Part shown: positions 36,242 through 45,572 of the stretch, piece after piece | How the letters are laid out: the number at the start of each line of letters is the position of its first letter | How positions within the stretch are numbered: position 1 is the stretch's first letter | Position numbers and translations under genes: made by a program | NCBI GenBank assembly: GCA_022497155.1 | Contig: MU385783.1 | Location: 1 to 64,000, forward strand | Origin: Whalleya microplaca | Taxonomy: Eukaryota; Ascomycota; Sordariomycetes; Xylariales; Xylariaceae | Direction: 5' to 3' | Length of the DNA stretch: 64,000 bases | The notes under the pieces: model-generated | Seen by the model: only the letters and a program-made list of their open reading frames with translations | Told to the model about the DNA's origin: nothing | Databases searched by the model: none

Positions 36242-37356
36242 TCAAGGAGCATCTCCCTGAGCCTCTGGATTTGAATCTCCCGTGTCTTCGTCCCTCTCGT
36301 TCTTCTCCGCAGAAGACGCCTCCGCCTCGGGGGCCGCGGGGTAGTTCAGATGCTTCCAGTCCTCCAGCTCCTCCGTGACAGACCGCAGGCGGTCCCTAAT
36401 ACTCTCGATAGCGTAACTCCCCAAGACGAGCCGCAGAGGCGGGTAAGAGCAGTGGGCCAGCTGCCACACGAGCTCGGCGCACTTGACGGCGCTGGTGGGC
36501 TGTCTGTCGCCGAGCCACTGCACCATCCTCTTCGCGTGCAGTGCCGGCGACGTGGAGTGCCCGTAGGCCTCGCTCGCCGGCTTGATGAGGAAGTGCCCCC
36601 ACGTAGGCAGGGGGTTCGTCTGCGAATCGGGCTCGTCTCGCCGGACGAGACCGGGCTCGACCAGCGTGGCCTTGACGTTGAACGAGTCGATCTCGTAGAG
36701 CATGGCCTCGATGAGGCCCTCGACCGCGTACTTCGTAGCGCAGTACGGGCCCAGCCCGGGGACGCCCAGGGCGCCGCTCGTGGAGCTGAAGATCAGGTAC
36801 CGCCCGCCGTTCTGCTGGCGGAAGTACGGCAGGCTGGCCTGGATGATGTGCAGCGTGCCCATGAAGTTGGTCTCGAACTGGTTGCGGATCTCGTGGTCGT
36901 CCTGGTCCTCGCACGCCCCGATCACGCCGTAGCCCGAACAGTTGGCCACGACGTCGATGCGCCCGAAGTGCTCGATCGTCTTTTCGATGACCTCCGCAAC
37001 ACTCTGCTTGGCGCGCACGTCGCACAACAGGCCCAGACAGTTCTCATGCTGGTTGGCGATCGACTCGGGGCTGCTCTCAAAGGTGCGCCCTACGTCGGTG
37101 ACGAGATCGCCTCGAGCCAAAGCACACTTGACGAGGGAGCGGCCCATGTGACCGGTGCCGCCGAAGACCTAGGTCCCCATCAGTGGACACGGAGGGTAGC
37201 TTGGGAGTGGCCAGAACTCACAATCCATACAAGCTGTTTCCTCGGTGTGTTGGGCAGCGGAGGTTCGCAGCTGGCGGGCAGAAGCAGTCTCCCCCGAGGG
37301 ACGTTAATGCTTCCCGGCGATGTGTGGGTCGCCTCGGGTGTAGATGTGGAATCCAT
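36242..37356 (-). CDS. Short-chain dehydrogenase/reductase (classical SDR)
   Basis: NAD(P)-dependent oxidoreductase of unknown substrate. Exons 37222-37356 and 36242-37168 give 353 aa. The 53-nt intron (GTGAGT...CTAG) splits KQLVWI from VFGGTGHMG, the dinucleotide-binding glycine motif (about residues 48-54). Other SDR marks are NCSGYGVIG (equivalent to NNAG), SSTSGALG (catalytic Ser region) and YCATK (Tyr187 and Lys191). The N-terminal ~44 residues before the Rossmann fold are longer than usual and Pro/Thr-rich, so an internal start is possible. The C-terminus is acidic and low-complexity. Its upstream region is cut short: a pogo-type transposon begins 173 bp from the start codon, which may alter expression. 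Confidence 0.88.
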
Positions 37357-37529
37357 GATCTCACCTTAATGAAAAGCTCGTCATTTCGCAGCTCCCATTC
37401 GCCTAACTAGACGTGTGGCACGATTGAGCCTATCATCGATATTAACGTGGATGAGATAATAGGTAGAGAAGAAGCTGTTCCCATACATATGTGGCTGTTG
37501 TTGCATAAATTAGGTATACGTAGGTAGTA

Positions 37530-37600
37530 CCGCAGACTTTCGACAATTTCAGAGCTTGGCGGACCCACTTATTATAGGCCTAGGCTGCTTATAGCCTAGT
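37530..37600 (+). repeat. Terminal inverted repeat, left, pogo-type element
   Basis: 71 bases identical to the reverse complement of 39668-39738; similarity continues imperfectly inward (ATATAGTC against GTATAGAC). Confidence 0.93.
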
Positions 37601-37670
37601 ATATAGTCAAAGCTTAAACTCTATTTGCAACTTCAACACTCAGTTACTTATATAACAACTAACTAACTAC

Positions 37671-39515
37671 CTAGTTAAACCAGTTATTATATATGTCCTG
37701 CTGCCTATTATACTCCTCTAACCTGGCTACTAAAACTGCTTTAGTACCACTATAAGGCAGCCTTTTCTCTTTACACATCTGTGATAATACCTTATTAGTC
37801 TCTTTATATAAAGGACTAGGAGGTATAATCAACGCCTCCTCTATTAACTCCTCTTGATCGTGACTTATAGAACCCGGCTCAGGCCTATATATAGTGTCTA
37901 TAGGGTTGACTTCAGTTGAGTTATTAACTAAAGTTAAGTCTCGAAGAGCCTTTCGTAAGTTTTCGTGTTGTTGTAAACTAAGACCTTTTATCTTTATAAG
38001 ATGATCTTTTGACGAATTAGGTTTTATAGAGACTCCGGTTTGCTTAAACCCTTTTCGAATAAGACGTATATAATGAGGTTCTTTAAGTCGTATAATAACT
38101 TGTGCAACTATAATAGCTGTTTTAACTCGTTGATTAGAAGTTGATAACGGAGGAAGAGACTCTCCTAAGTTTTTATACCTTTGAACTCTCTCTTTAAGCC
38201 ATATATCGTTATACTCTTTTAGTAGTTGTTTAACTACTTTATTTAAGTGAGTATTTAAGACTTGAAGATAACTAGTCATCCCTCCAGGAATTATAGCGGG
38301 TAACGTACTTATAGACTTTAAAGACTCTTTAATATTAGAAGTGTTATGAAACGTTGCTACATTTATTATTAATAAAGTCTTTTCGTTTTGAGTATAGTTT
38401 TTGAGTTCGGTATTAATCTATTGAGTTATAAGCTTTTCGTTGTTATAAGCCGTTTCGTTAAACTTAACTGTAACTTTAGGAGGGTATAACTTAAACTTTT
38501 CCGTATACTTAGAGTTATTAGCTCTATGGAATATAAGTTTAGGCTTAAGAAGAGTCCTTTCGGCTGTTATATATAAGACTAAAGTAGCTTGTTTTTTATT
38601 TTAACCACTTTTATCACTTTTGGCTGATATAGTAGTTAAACCTTTTGTCTTATAGGTATAACCATCTAAAAACTTAAAAGGTATAGGAGTTTTATCTATA
38701 TTAATAACTCTAGTTAACTTAAACTGACGAAGAGGTAAAGACTCAGAGTTATTAGGACTACTAAGTAGTTGTGAAGATAAAAAAGGGTTTTAACGAGGGT
38801 TATTATAAGGACGGCTGTGTTTCTTTATAAATAAAAGAAACGATAAATAGGCACTATACACATCTTTAGGGGCTTTAGAAGAGTGTTTAGTTACCCGTCT
38901 TCGAGTTAAGTTATGTCTTTTTAAGAAATTCTGAAACTAACCAGAACTAAATTGAAAGACTGGAAAGAGTTCTATAGGGTATAAACTCTTAAATAAAGTT
39001 AAAGAATGATTTCGAAACTAGGCTTTAGTAATAGGTTGACTTTGAAGACGTGCATTAATAAAGAGCTTATAGAGTTGACTTTCAAGATTAGGCTAATGGG
39101 GTATAATAGATAATCTCTTTCCGTAACTATTAGTTAAGATAGAGTTTCTTTTAAGTTATTATACAGCTATAGTTGTTGAAGGAATCTTGAAATAAGCAGC
39201 TGCTTCAGAATAGGTAGGTCGCTTATAACCTTTTTTTATAGGAATTAAATCGGTTGAAGAAGTAGTTTTTGTTGGTTGGTTATAGAGTTGAGTTGAGTGT
39301 GTGGGAGTTAAAGGAACTCTATAATTCGATAACCACACTAATACCTCTATCTTTTTCTTTTTAGAGTGTTTTGGTTTGGTAGTTTTATAGGGAGTAGTTC
39401 GTTTTATAGTCCGTTGAGAGAGTGATTTAACAGGTCGGCCTTGTCTTTTAGGTTGTGGGGTGATTATAGTCTTTTCAACTGGTTGTTGAGACTCTGGTAT
39501 AATAGTATTAGCCAT
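37671..39515 (-). pseudogene. Pogo/Fot-type transposase with eight in-frame stops, no frameshift
   Basis: The ATG at 39515 and the stop at 37671 lie in one frame of exactly 615 codons. The N-terminus is basic (RQGRPVKSLSQRTIKR) and leads to a Psq/CENP-B-type helix-turn-helix (YSEAAAYFKIPSTTIAV). The DDE_1 core follows (NIDKTPIPFKFLDGYTY, then ISAKSDKSG, LLIINVATFH, LPAIIPGG). The C-terminus carries a SAP-like motif (LPYSGTKAVLVARLEEY). Between about 38.4 and 39.16 kb there are eight TAA/TAG codons and no indel. At least five sit where pogo-type proteins normally have Trp (for example after SG, KA and the tandem pair after TIAV). Two catalytic positions appear as Asn (IINVATFH, LQVLNTHLN) where relatives usually have Asp. 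The protein cannot be made in full. Confidence 0.88.
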
Positions 39516-39667
39516 AGTAACTAAGGTATAATAGGTATAGTAGTATAGTAGTGTTGTATTGGTGAGGTAAGTGGTTAGGTAATAAGGTAGTATATAAGTT
39601 GAAAGAGAAAAATTCAGTTGAAAGAATTAAAGTTTTTGATATCACATGACTGAAACTAAGTCTATAC

Positions 39668-39738
39668 ACTAGGCTATAAGCAGCCTAGGCCTATAATAAG
39701 TGGGTCCGCCAAGCTCTGAAATTGTCGAAAGTCTGCGG
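39668..39738 (-). repeat. Terminal inverted repeat, right, pogo-type element
   Basis: Perfect inverted partner of 37530-37600, followed by the TA target duplication. Confidence 0.93.
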
Positions 39739-39740
39739 TA

Positions 39741-40073
39741 CGTTGTATAAGTAGACCCCGCAATGCTACTTAGCGGGTATGAAGGGCAATTTCGGCGGAA
39801 GTCTGCTGCGATCTACCGACTATTCGTTGTAACATTCACTCATACCGCAATTCTATGTTCAAGTTCAAATCAACATCCGACGGCAAGTATTCTTTAGATT
39901 TTCGTTTGTTCATTTATTATATTATTGAGAAAGACATAGCTGGCTAATCTCATCCTAATTTTTCTATCTCAAAACCTGTAAAAAGGACCGAACCCGAATG
40001 TTGCTGCTTTCGCTTCACATTCGCTAAACCTTCACACAGAATTGAAGAATCCCCCGACTCTGGGGCTCAACAT
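39741..40073. other. Intergenic, transposon to ADI1 3' end
   Basis: 333 bp, presumably the ADI1 3' UTR. Nothing else was seen. Confidence 0.6.
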
Positions 40074-40950
40074 TCAGCTGAGATAATGCGAGACATACTC
40101 CTTTCGGTACTGGTTCGAATCCAGTTCGCCAGTCCTGTTCAGGGGAGTCCACTTTGGCTCTTCTTTGAAAAGGCGCATGGCCTGGATGTACTGCGACGGG
40201 TATAAGTACACTTGCCTGCGCACGCGCTAAAGACCAGACTAAGAGAGGCAAATACTTACGTTGTCTGCATCCGTGGTGAATCTGTGGTAGATGCCCGGGG
40301 GCAAGATAATCAGATCGTCCTGGCGCAAAGCCATCAGCAAAGTCCTGCATCATTACTGATCGACCCCTTGGGCCATGCACATATATCGCCTGACTACCAC
40401 TACCACCACAGCCATAGATGGGAAAGCGCAGGTATAATGCGCATGGACGCAGCACAACTCACCTTCTCCAGCTGGATGCGCACCCAGTCATCCTCCTTGC
40501 TGCGGACGTCGAAGTAGCCCTGGCCGTCGCGGATGTACCTGATCTCCTCGTCCTCGTGCAAGTGCTCGTGGAAGAAGGACTTGACCTTCTCCTCGTAGAT
40601 GTCGCCCATCTTCTCGGGCGACACCGTGATCTCGTCGCGGTTCTTGTACCCGCGCGCCTTGGCCAGGCTGTCCACGTCCGCGACGTCGCTGATCCGGTAG
40701 TACAGCACGCCCAGCTGCTTCAGGTCCTCGACTGCCAGGTCCTTGCCCGTGTCGTGCGGCAGGCGCTGGTCGCCCTGTTATACATACATAGGTTAGGTTG
40801 GTTGTTCATTTGTTCGTTTGTTAACGAGATGAGTGAGTGAGTGAGTGAGTTTCGCGAGAATAGTCGGCGATGATGTGATGAGGGGCATTTTTCTTTTTCT
40901 TTTTTTAGCTCGTCACTTACAGGGGCGTTGTCGTACCAGTAGGCTCTCAT
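40074..40950 (-). CDS. ADI1: Acireductone dioxygenase (methionine salvage)
   Basis: Oxidises acireductone to 4-methylthio-2-oxobutanoate plus formate (Fe form) in the methionine salvage pathway. Exons 40921-40950, 40463-40774, 40260-40319 and 40074-40190 give 172 aa. The start [10 protein letters not shown] is typical. Cupin metal ligands are all present: His81, His83 and Glu87 in [10 protein letters not shown], and His126 in PPGIYHRF. The C-terminus reads [19 protein letters not shown] as in fungal homologs. The second exon carries most of the cupin domain. A T-arm-like stretch at 40097-40113 is simply the antisense of the codons for ELDSNQY. Confidence 0.96.
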
Positions 40951-41931
40951 CTTGTGAGTGAAAATATGGCGCAACTGAGTGAAATTCCCAGGAAAAATGA
41001 AACTCGAGATCTGTAGGGCTGCAAGAAAACTGTAAACTAAAGCCTTGGGCTTGAGGGGAGAGAGGGCTCGATGCTTAAATATTTCAACGATTGCCTTACA
41101 CAAGCTTCAAAGCGTAGCCCCCTCCAAGGTACAGATTAGGTAGCCTATGAATGGCGCCAAAGGGTGACGTCTGGGGGCTAATCGGGACTTTTCTCGACGG
41201 TGGGGTCGGTGCGCAATCCCCCTCGGTCCACATTTACAGATACACGTTGACGATTCACTGGCCGGACTTTTATCAGCACTGCAGATGCTGACACCAGCAC
41301 GACTTTATTTAGTCGTCTCGGCTCAGTAATCGCTTCAGTGAAAGGAATATATATCGAGAAAATTTGCACAGACTAGCTAGAATAGAACTTAGCGGCTACG
41401 CATAAAATGCATTATATAGAAGGTCTATACGACATGACGTAAGTACCCGGCTTCTCGAAGCTGAAGGTATCCAATAAGTAAATGTAGATAGATTCCGCGC
41501 CAGGTACCGATGTTGGTAGCTTGACAAATAACTTCTCTCTTGATCTTAAGCGACTAATTCAAACGATGCTATCTCCTATCTCTCATATCATTCGATTGAC
41601 TACAATGATATCAAAATCACGTCTTACTGGACCATTGGGACATCTATAAAAGGAGTTAACTATGTATTCGTTAAATGTAGAATCCCTGGATACGGATCCT
41701 CAAGCAGACAAGCTTGTCCCCGTCCCTTAAGTGGCTAACCCATGATAGAGAGTTTTCGAGTTTTTATGTACAGGTCAGTCAGTCTCATCTCCCATCATAT
41801 CCTTCTTGAACGAACGCCGTTCCATTATGCCGCCTGCGCCACATTAACCTAATGCCACATAATATCCTTTGAAACGCCATAACCGGGGCTATGAATGCCA
41901 TGAACATTGTTATCGATCCCTTTGTATGTAT
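40951..41931. other. Intergenic between ADI1 and DER1
   Basis: About 980 bp with the ADI1 promoter and DER1 3' UTR. No coding or RNA feature was recognised. Confidence 0.6.
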
Positions 41932-42754
41932 TTACCGCACTTCTGCTGGAGCAAGCTCCGGCCCTCCCGCAACCGCGAACTCGTTGTTGATAGCATTGGC
42001 GGTATCCGCCCTTTGTCTTCCCTCGAACAGCCGGCGCCACCACGATGGCGGGTCCAGAGGCCGAGAGCCGTTGTGCAATGGGGGGTACACATCGGTGAAG
42101 AAGTACCAGATGTGGCCGATGACCACGCCCATGATCTCGTCCTTGGGTACCGACCCGTGCATGACGAGGCTGAACCCCATCAAGACCCACGGTAGGTACG
42201 GCGCCGTGAAGGCAATGAGGCCGAGGAAGCTCAGTCTCGTGTCGGGGTTCCGCCGCGACCAGATGTAGACCAACGTCGAAGACAGAGGGTGGCCCAGGAA
42301 GGGCATCGATACCAACGGCGAGAGAAGGAGGAGGAAGGCCATCGAGTAGACTAATAGCCAGGAGAAATGGGCCGGCGACCGGCCGGACGACTCTTCAAGT
42401 AGTCGGGCATAACGTTGGAGAAAGTAGACGTGGAAAAGTAGGTCGAGCGAGAAGGGGCCGAAGTATAGGAATGTCGTCAACATCCGCCAATACTGCGTTC
42501 GCGCTTAAGTCAGCATGCCGAAAGCCACGCAATCCTTCGTGGATTTCTACCGGGGCGATGTATTCACTCACCTCTCCTTTCTGGAATACCGTGCGGACGC
42601 TATAGAATAGCTGGAACGGCGTGACCATCTGGCATTGCACCAGGGCGCTCGTCAACACCGTCGCGGTAGTCCACCATCTCGTGCATATGGGCATCTCCCA
42701 AAACCAAGCCTCCAGCGGGTTTCGGCCGCCGTCGCCGGGCATCATCTGGTCCAT
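41932..42754 (-). CDS. DER1: Derlin (Der1 family), ER-associated degradation
   Basis: Rhomboid-like pseudoprotease that helps retrotranslocate misfolded luminal proteins with Hrd1/Cdc48. Exons 42572-42754 and 41932-42492 give 247 aa. The 79-nt intron joins FQKGE to YWRMLTTFLYFG, the conserved derlin WR...T.FLYFG block. Hydrophobic segments that follow include FSLDLLFHVYFLQRY, WLLVYSMAFLLLL, STLVYIWSRRNP and YLPWVLMGFSL. GHIWYFFTDVYP matches the last conserved derlin block. There is no Ser-His rhomboid dyad, as expected. The tail is short and ends EFAVAGGPELAPAEVR. It is divergent from the CENP-A gene. Whether it corresponds to Der1 or Dfm1 of yeast cannot be decided; the short tail without clear SHP boxes favours Der1. 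Confidence 0.92.
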
Positions 42755-43555
42755 ATTTTGATTCCGGTTGCTTGTTGTGTAGGTTTAGGAAAGTAAAATT
42801 GCAATGCCAATCTTCAGAAATCAATAATCTAAGAAGAATCACACACAAACAAAGAAATATGGGTGGGGGGAGCTGGACCTAGGAGAGGAGATGCAGGTGA
42901 TGTCGCAGGTATTGCCTCCCCTAGGCGTGGCTACGCTGGCCTTATCGGATTTCTATCGGAGGATTGATTGACCTACATGCACCGATCTGCCGATAGCGCT
43001 TCGGTTTATGCATAAAGGGATGGATGTTGGGACGAGCTACCTATGCATTGAATGAAAAGTGCATTAAAGAAGGTACAGTGGGTACCGTCTTGTGGCAGCC
43101 ACAAATGTGGCTGGGAGACGAGGCTTGGCAGGGGCTGTCCCACCTACCTAGTTTGGAGTCAGGGATTTTAATTGAAATGGCTGGGCTCGCGTCGTGGGGC
43201 GTGAGTGAAGCGCGTTCTGGTTGCGACAAAGCTCCCAAATTGCTGGTTGAAATTACCAGCCACCTAGTTTCTCAACATTGGAGCATTCCCATTGATTTCC
43301 CGTATGTCTTTTCGCAGGCCGGACACAGTCTTCCTTTTCCCTTTCTTTCCTTTAGGAATGTATCGCTGAATTCGTACACCATTGTAACCAAACCCTCTTC
43401 CTCCTTCCGCTCACCACCCTTGAACAATACCTATTCTTCAAGATACCCCAGTCTTTTCCCTTTCATCGATATATACCAGCTATACGCTAAGTCGCCTGAC
43501 CATTGTTGAGTCGCCATTCTAAACGTCACTCTTTCGACATTGTTCTATCGCGAAG
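42755..43555. promoter_or_regulatory. Shared divergent promoter region DER1/CENP-A
   Basis: 801 bp between two start codons, with CT-rich tracts (43330-43480) just upstream of the CENP-A ATG as often seen at fungal transcription starts. No specific motif was assigned. Confidence 0.5.
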
Positions 43556-44090
43556 ATGAGCGGAAGAGGCCGCGGCAGAGGGGGTGCCAGAGGGGGTGGT
43601 AGACGTAGTTCGGGAGGGCCCAGAGCATCAGCAGCACGGCGTAAGTCAAAGTTGTCAAGTCCGTCTGATGATGCGACGACTGACCAATCTACAGCCGGCG
43701 ACCCGATTCCATACCCTCGAAGAAGACGGTACAGACCAGGAACAGTCGCATTGAGGGAGATCCGAAAATTACAGAACAGCACCGACCTGCTTTTACGGAA
43801 GTTACCTTTCGCCCGACTAGTATGTGTTGAATCCGCGCAGTCTTCGTTGGCGCAATGCTAACCCAAGACCACAGGTCCGTGAAATAGCTCTGACTATGCG
43901 CCCACAAGACGAAGGGATGCGGTGGCAGTCGCAAGCTATCATGGCTCTACAAGAAGCTGCCGAGGCTTTCCTCGTACACTTATTTGAGGACTCGAATCTA
44001 TGCGCCATCCATGCGAAACGAGTTACGATAATGCAGAAGGATATCCAGCTTGCAAGGCGGATACGTGGTGTATGGGGTGGTCTCGGTTGA
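43556..44090 (+). CDS. CENP-A: Centromeric histone H3 variant (CENP-A/CenH3)
   Basis: Replaces H3 in centromeric nucleosomes and founds the kinetochore. Exons 43556-43819 and 43875-44090, split by a 55-nt intron (GTATGT, branch TGCTAAC, acceptor CACAG), give 159 aa. The histone fold begins at [14 protein letters not shown] and includes [24 protein letters not shown], an extended loop 1 (QDEGMRW instead of H3's QDFK), [40 protein letters not shown], and the tail GVWGGLG. The longer loop 1 and the divergent N-tail separate it from canonical H3. The ~55-residue tail starts [17 protein letters not shown] and lacks the H3 ARTKQTARKS sequence. It is an intact single-copy type gene. Confidence 0.96.
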
Positions 44091-44964
44091 ACAAGTCGGG
44101 CATCGTAACCTTCGGGTTTATATATTCGACTTTGTTAGCTCTCGCTCGTCCTCATGCATTGGCAACCAGTCGATACTCTTCCCCGCCAACGGAATGTTGG
44201 GGCTCCCCGTCGATTTCCACTCTGCATGTTTTCAAGTGTGGATTACTCGGCCGTGAGGGGATTATTTGTATACATAGGGGGTCTGAAGATAAGGACGATG
44301 ATTCAAGTCAGGGAATTTCGCAGGTCCCATAACGAGGAAAAAGTGAGCCGGCGTTTGGGGCCACCGGAATGATTTGCGAGGGAAGTGTTTGAACCAGCTG
44401 TAGCATTTGATACCACACTACCACGGGCTACCAGCTATGTTGGAGGATATGATGCCCGTGATAAACAATAATACATTCTCAGAAGAGATTCATAAAGCTA
44501 GAGCGAAGACCGTTTGGATGAACTGAACTAGTGAAAGTTGCTACCACACGTTGAGGACAAGAAGAAAGCCAGCAGGGTAAGAATATTTCCAAGAATATTG
44601 GAAATATTGAAGACCAGCTTGTCATACTTGAAATCATACGTATGGTGATATTGGAAGGCTTGTTGTGCGACTACACATAGGTATGTAGGTTGAGTTCCAC
44701 ATGGCATACGGAATACAGTCAGCACTAAGGCACCAACTACACAAGGTTATGTAGCGCCGGCGGCAGCAGCTTAGCGCCTTGTCCACAGCTAGAATTAGTG
44801 ACGTCAACGCTAGCCGAGCTCCCTCGAGCTCCCTCTGAGCTTCGATATTTTAGGGGCAGTCTGGACCTCACCCAACGCCACCAATGAATCCTCGAGATTG
44901 AAATTCACACACAGCACCGGATCGTCAATTCATAGGCTGCAAGTGTATTACTCTAGTATCCAAA
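44091..44964. other. Intergenic between CENP-A and the FUN14 gene
   Basis: About 870 bp with no supported gene. The downstream part serves as the promoter of the FUN14 gene. Confidence 0.6.
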
Positions 44965-45512
44965 ATGTCAGCAAGACTGCTCCCGCGAACCCTCGTGCGC
45001 CAGCACATGCTCGGCGCCGGCCTCGGGCTGTCTGTTGGGGCGGGAATGGTGATGTACAGACCGCCAAGGCTTCGGATGGACTCGAGAGCAGCCCCTCGAC
45101 CGACGAGCTATCCTCCCTCCAAGGAGAGACTGAATCCTGAGGTCATGAAACAATTGTCCAGCGGTAGCATTACGGGTAAATTCTATGTAAATAGATCTCA
45201 TACCATTACAGTACTGATGTATTTTAGGGTTCCTATCCGGTTTAGTCGTCAGTATATTCTCACGTACATTGGTGCTGCTCCTGGGCGTCACTATGGTCAT
45301 CCTACAAGTTCGTTCTAATAGTTCTCCCGTTGTGTTCATTGGTCTCTAATATATTGCAGATTGCGTCGAGATATGGCATAAATATAGTGCAGCAACTGCA
45401 GTTGAAGCAACGAATTGGGAACTCACGCATATTGGCAGCACTGGAAAAAAACCCGGCGTTCAAGTTATCATTTGGATTATTCTTTGCGATGTCCGCATTT
45501 ATGCAGCTGTAG
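44965..45512 (+). CDS. FUN14 domain protein, putative mitochondrial membrane protein
   Basis: Exons 44965-45175, 45228-45307 and 45360-45512 give 147 aa. The N-terminus MSARLLPRTLVRQHMLGAGLG is Arg-rich and lacks acidic residues, compatible with mitochondrial import. The FUN14 domain follows: GFLSGLVVSIFSRTLVLLLGV, VILQIASRYGINIV, then FKLSFGLFFAMSAFMQL at the end. FUN14 proteins (FUNDC1 in animals) sit in the outer mitochondrial membrane and can act in mitophagy or lipid handling. I see no clear LC3-interacting motif near the N-terminus, so a mitophagy role is not supported here. The stop lies only 60 bp from the stop of the convergent aminopeptidase P gene, so the 3' UTRs probably overlap. 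Confidence 0.88.
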
Positions 45513-45572
45513 TCCCTAACGATACATAGAATGCATCAGAATGAACTCTGACAACTGATCTAAGCCCCTCCT

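Larger units (their letters stand above)
37530..39738 (-). mobile_element. Pogo/Fot-type (Tc1/mariner superfamily) DNA transposon, complete but inactive
   Basis: A 2,209-bp element bounded by perfect 71-bp terminal inverted repeats (37530-37600 and 39668-39738) beginning CCGCAGACTTTCGACAATTT. It is flanked by TA on both sides (37528-37529 and 39739-39740), the Tc1/mariner target duplication. It encodes one transposase frame on the minus strand with in-frame stops (see the pseudogene entry). It sits between the SDR gene and the ADI1 3' end, at the promoter side of the SDR gene. The intact TIRs and TSD mark a fairly recent insertion, in contrast to the AT-rich block at 1-12.6 kb. Confidence 0.93.

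Noticed and set aside
36350..37369. 339-codon open frame on the plus strand
   Set aside because: It lies antisense to the SDR gene and has no domain; it results from the GC-rich codon use of the real gene.
40060..40125. tRNA-like stretch with a perfect T-arm (ACTGG-TTCGAAT-CCAGT)
   Set aside because: It is the antisense of ADI1 codons (TGELDSNQY), no matching acceptor stem or anticodon arm can be built, and the ADI1 frame is intact there.
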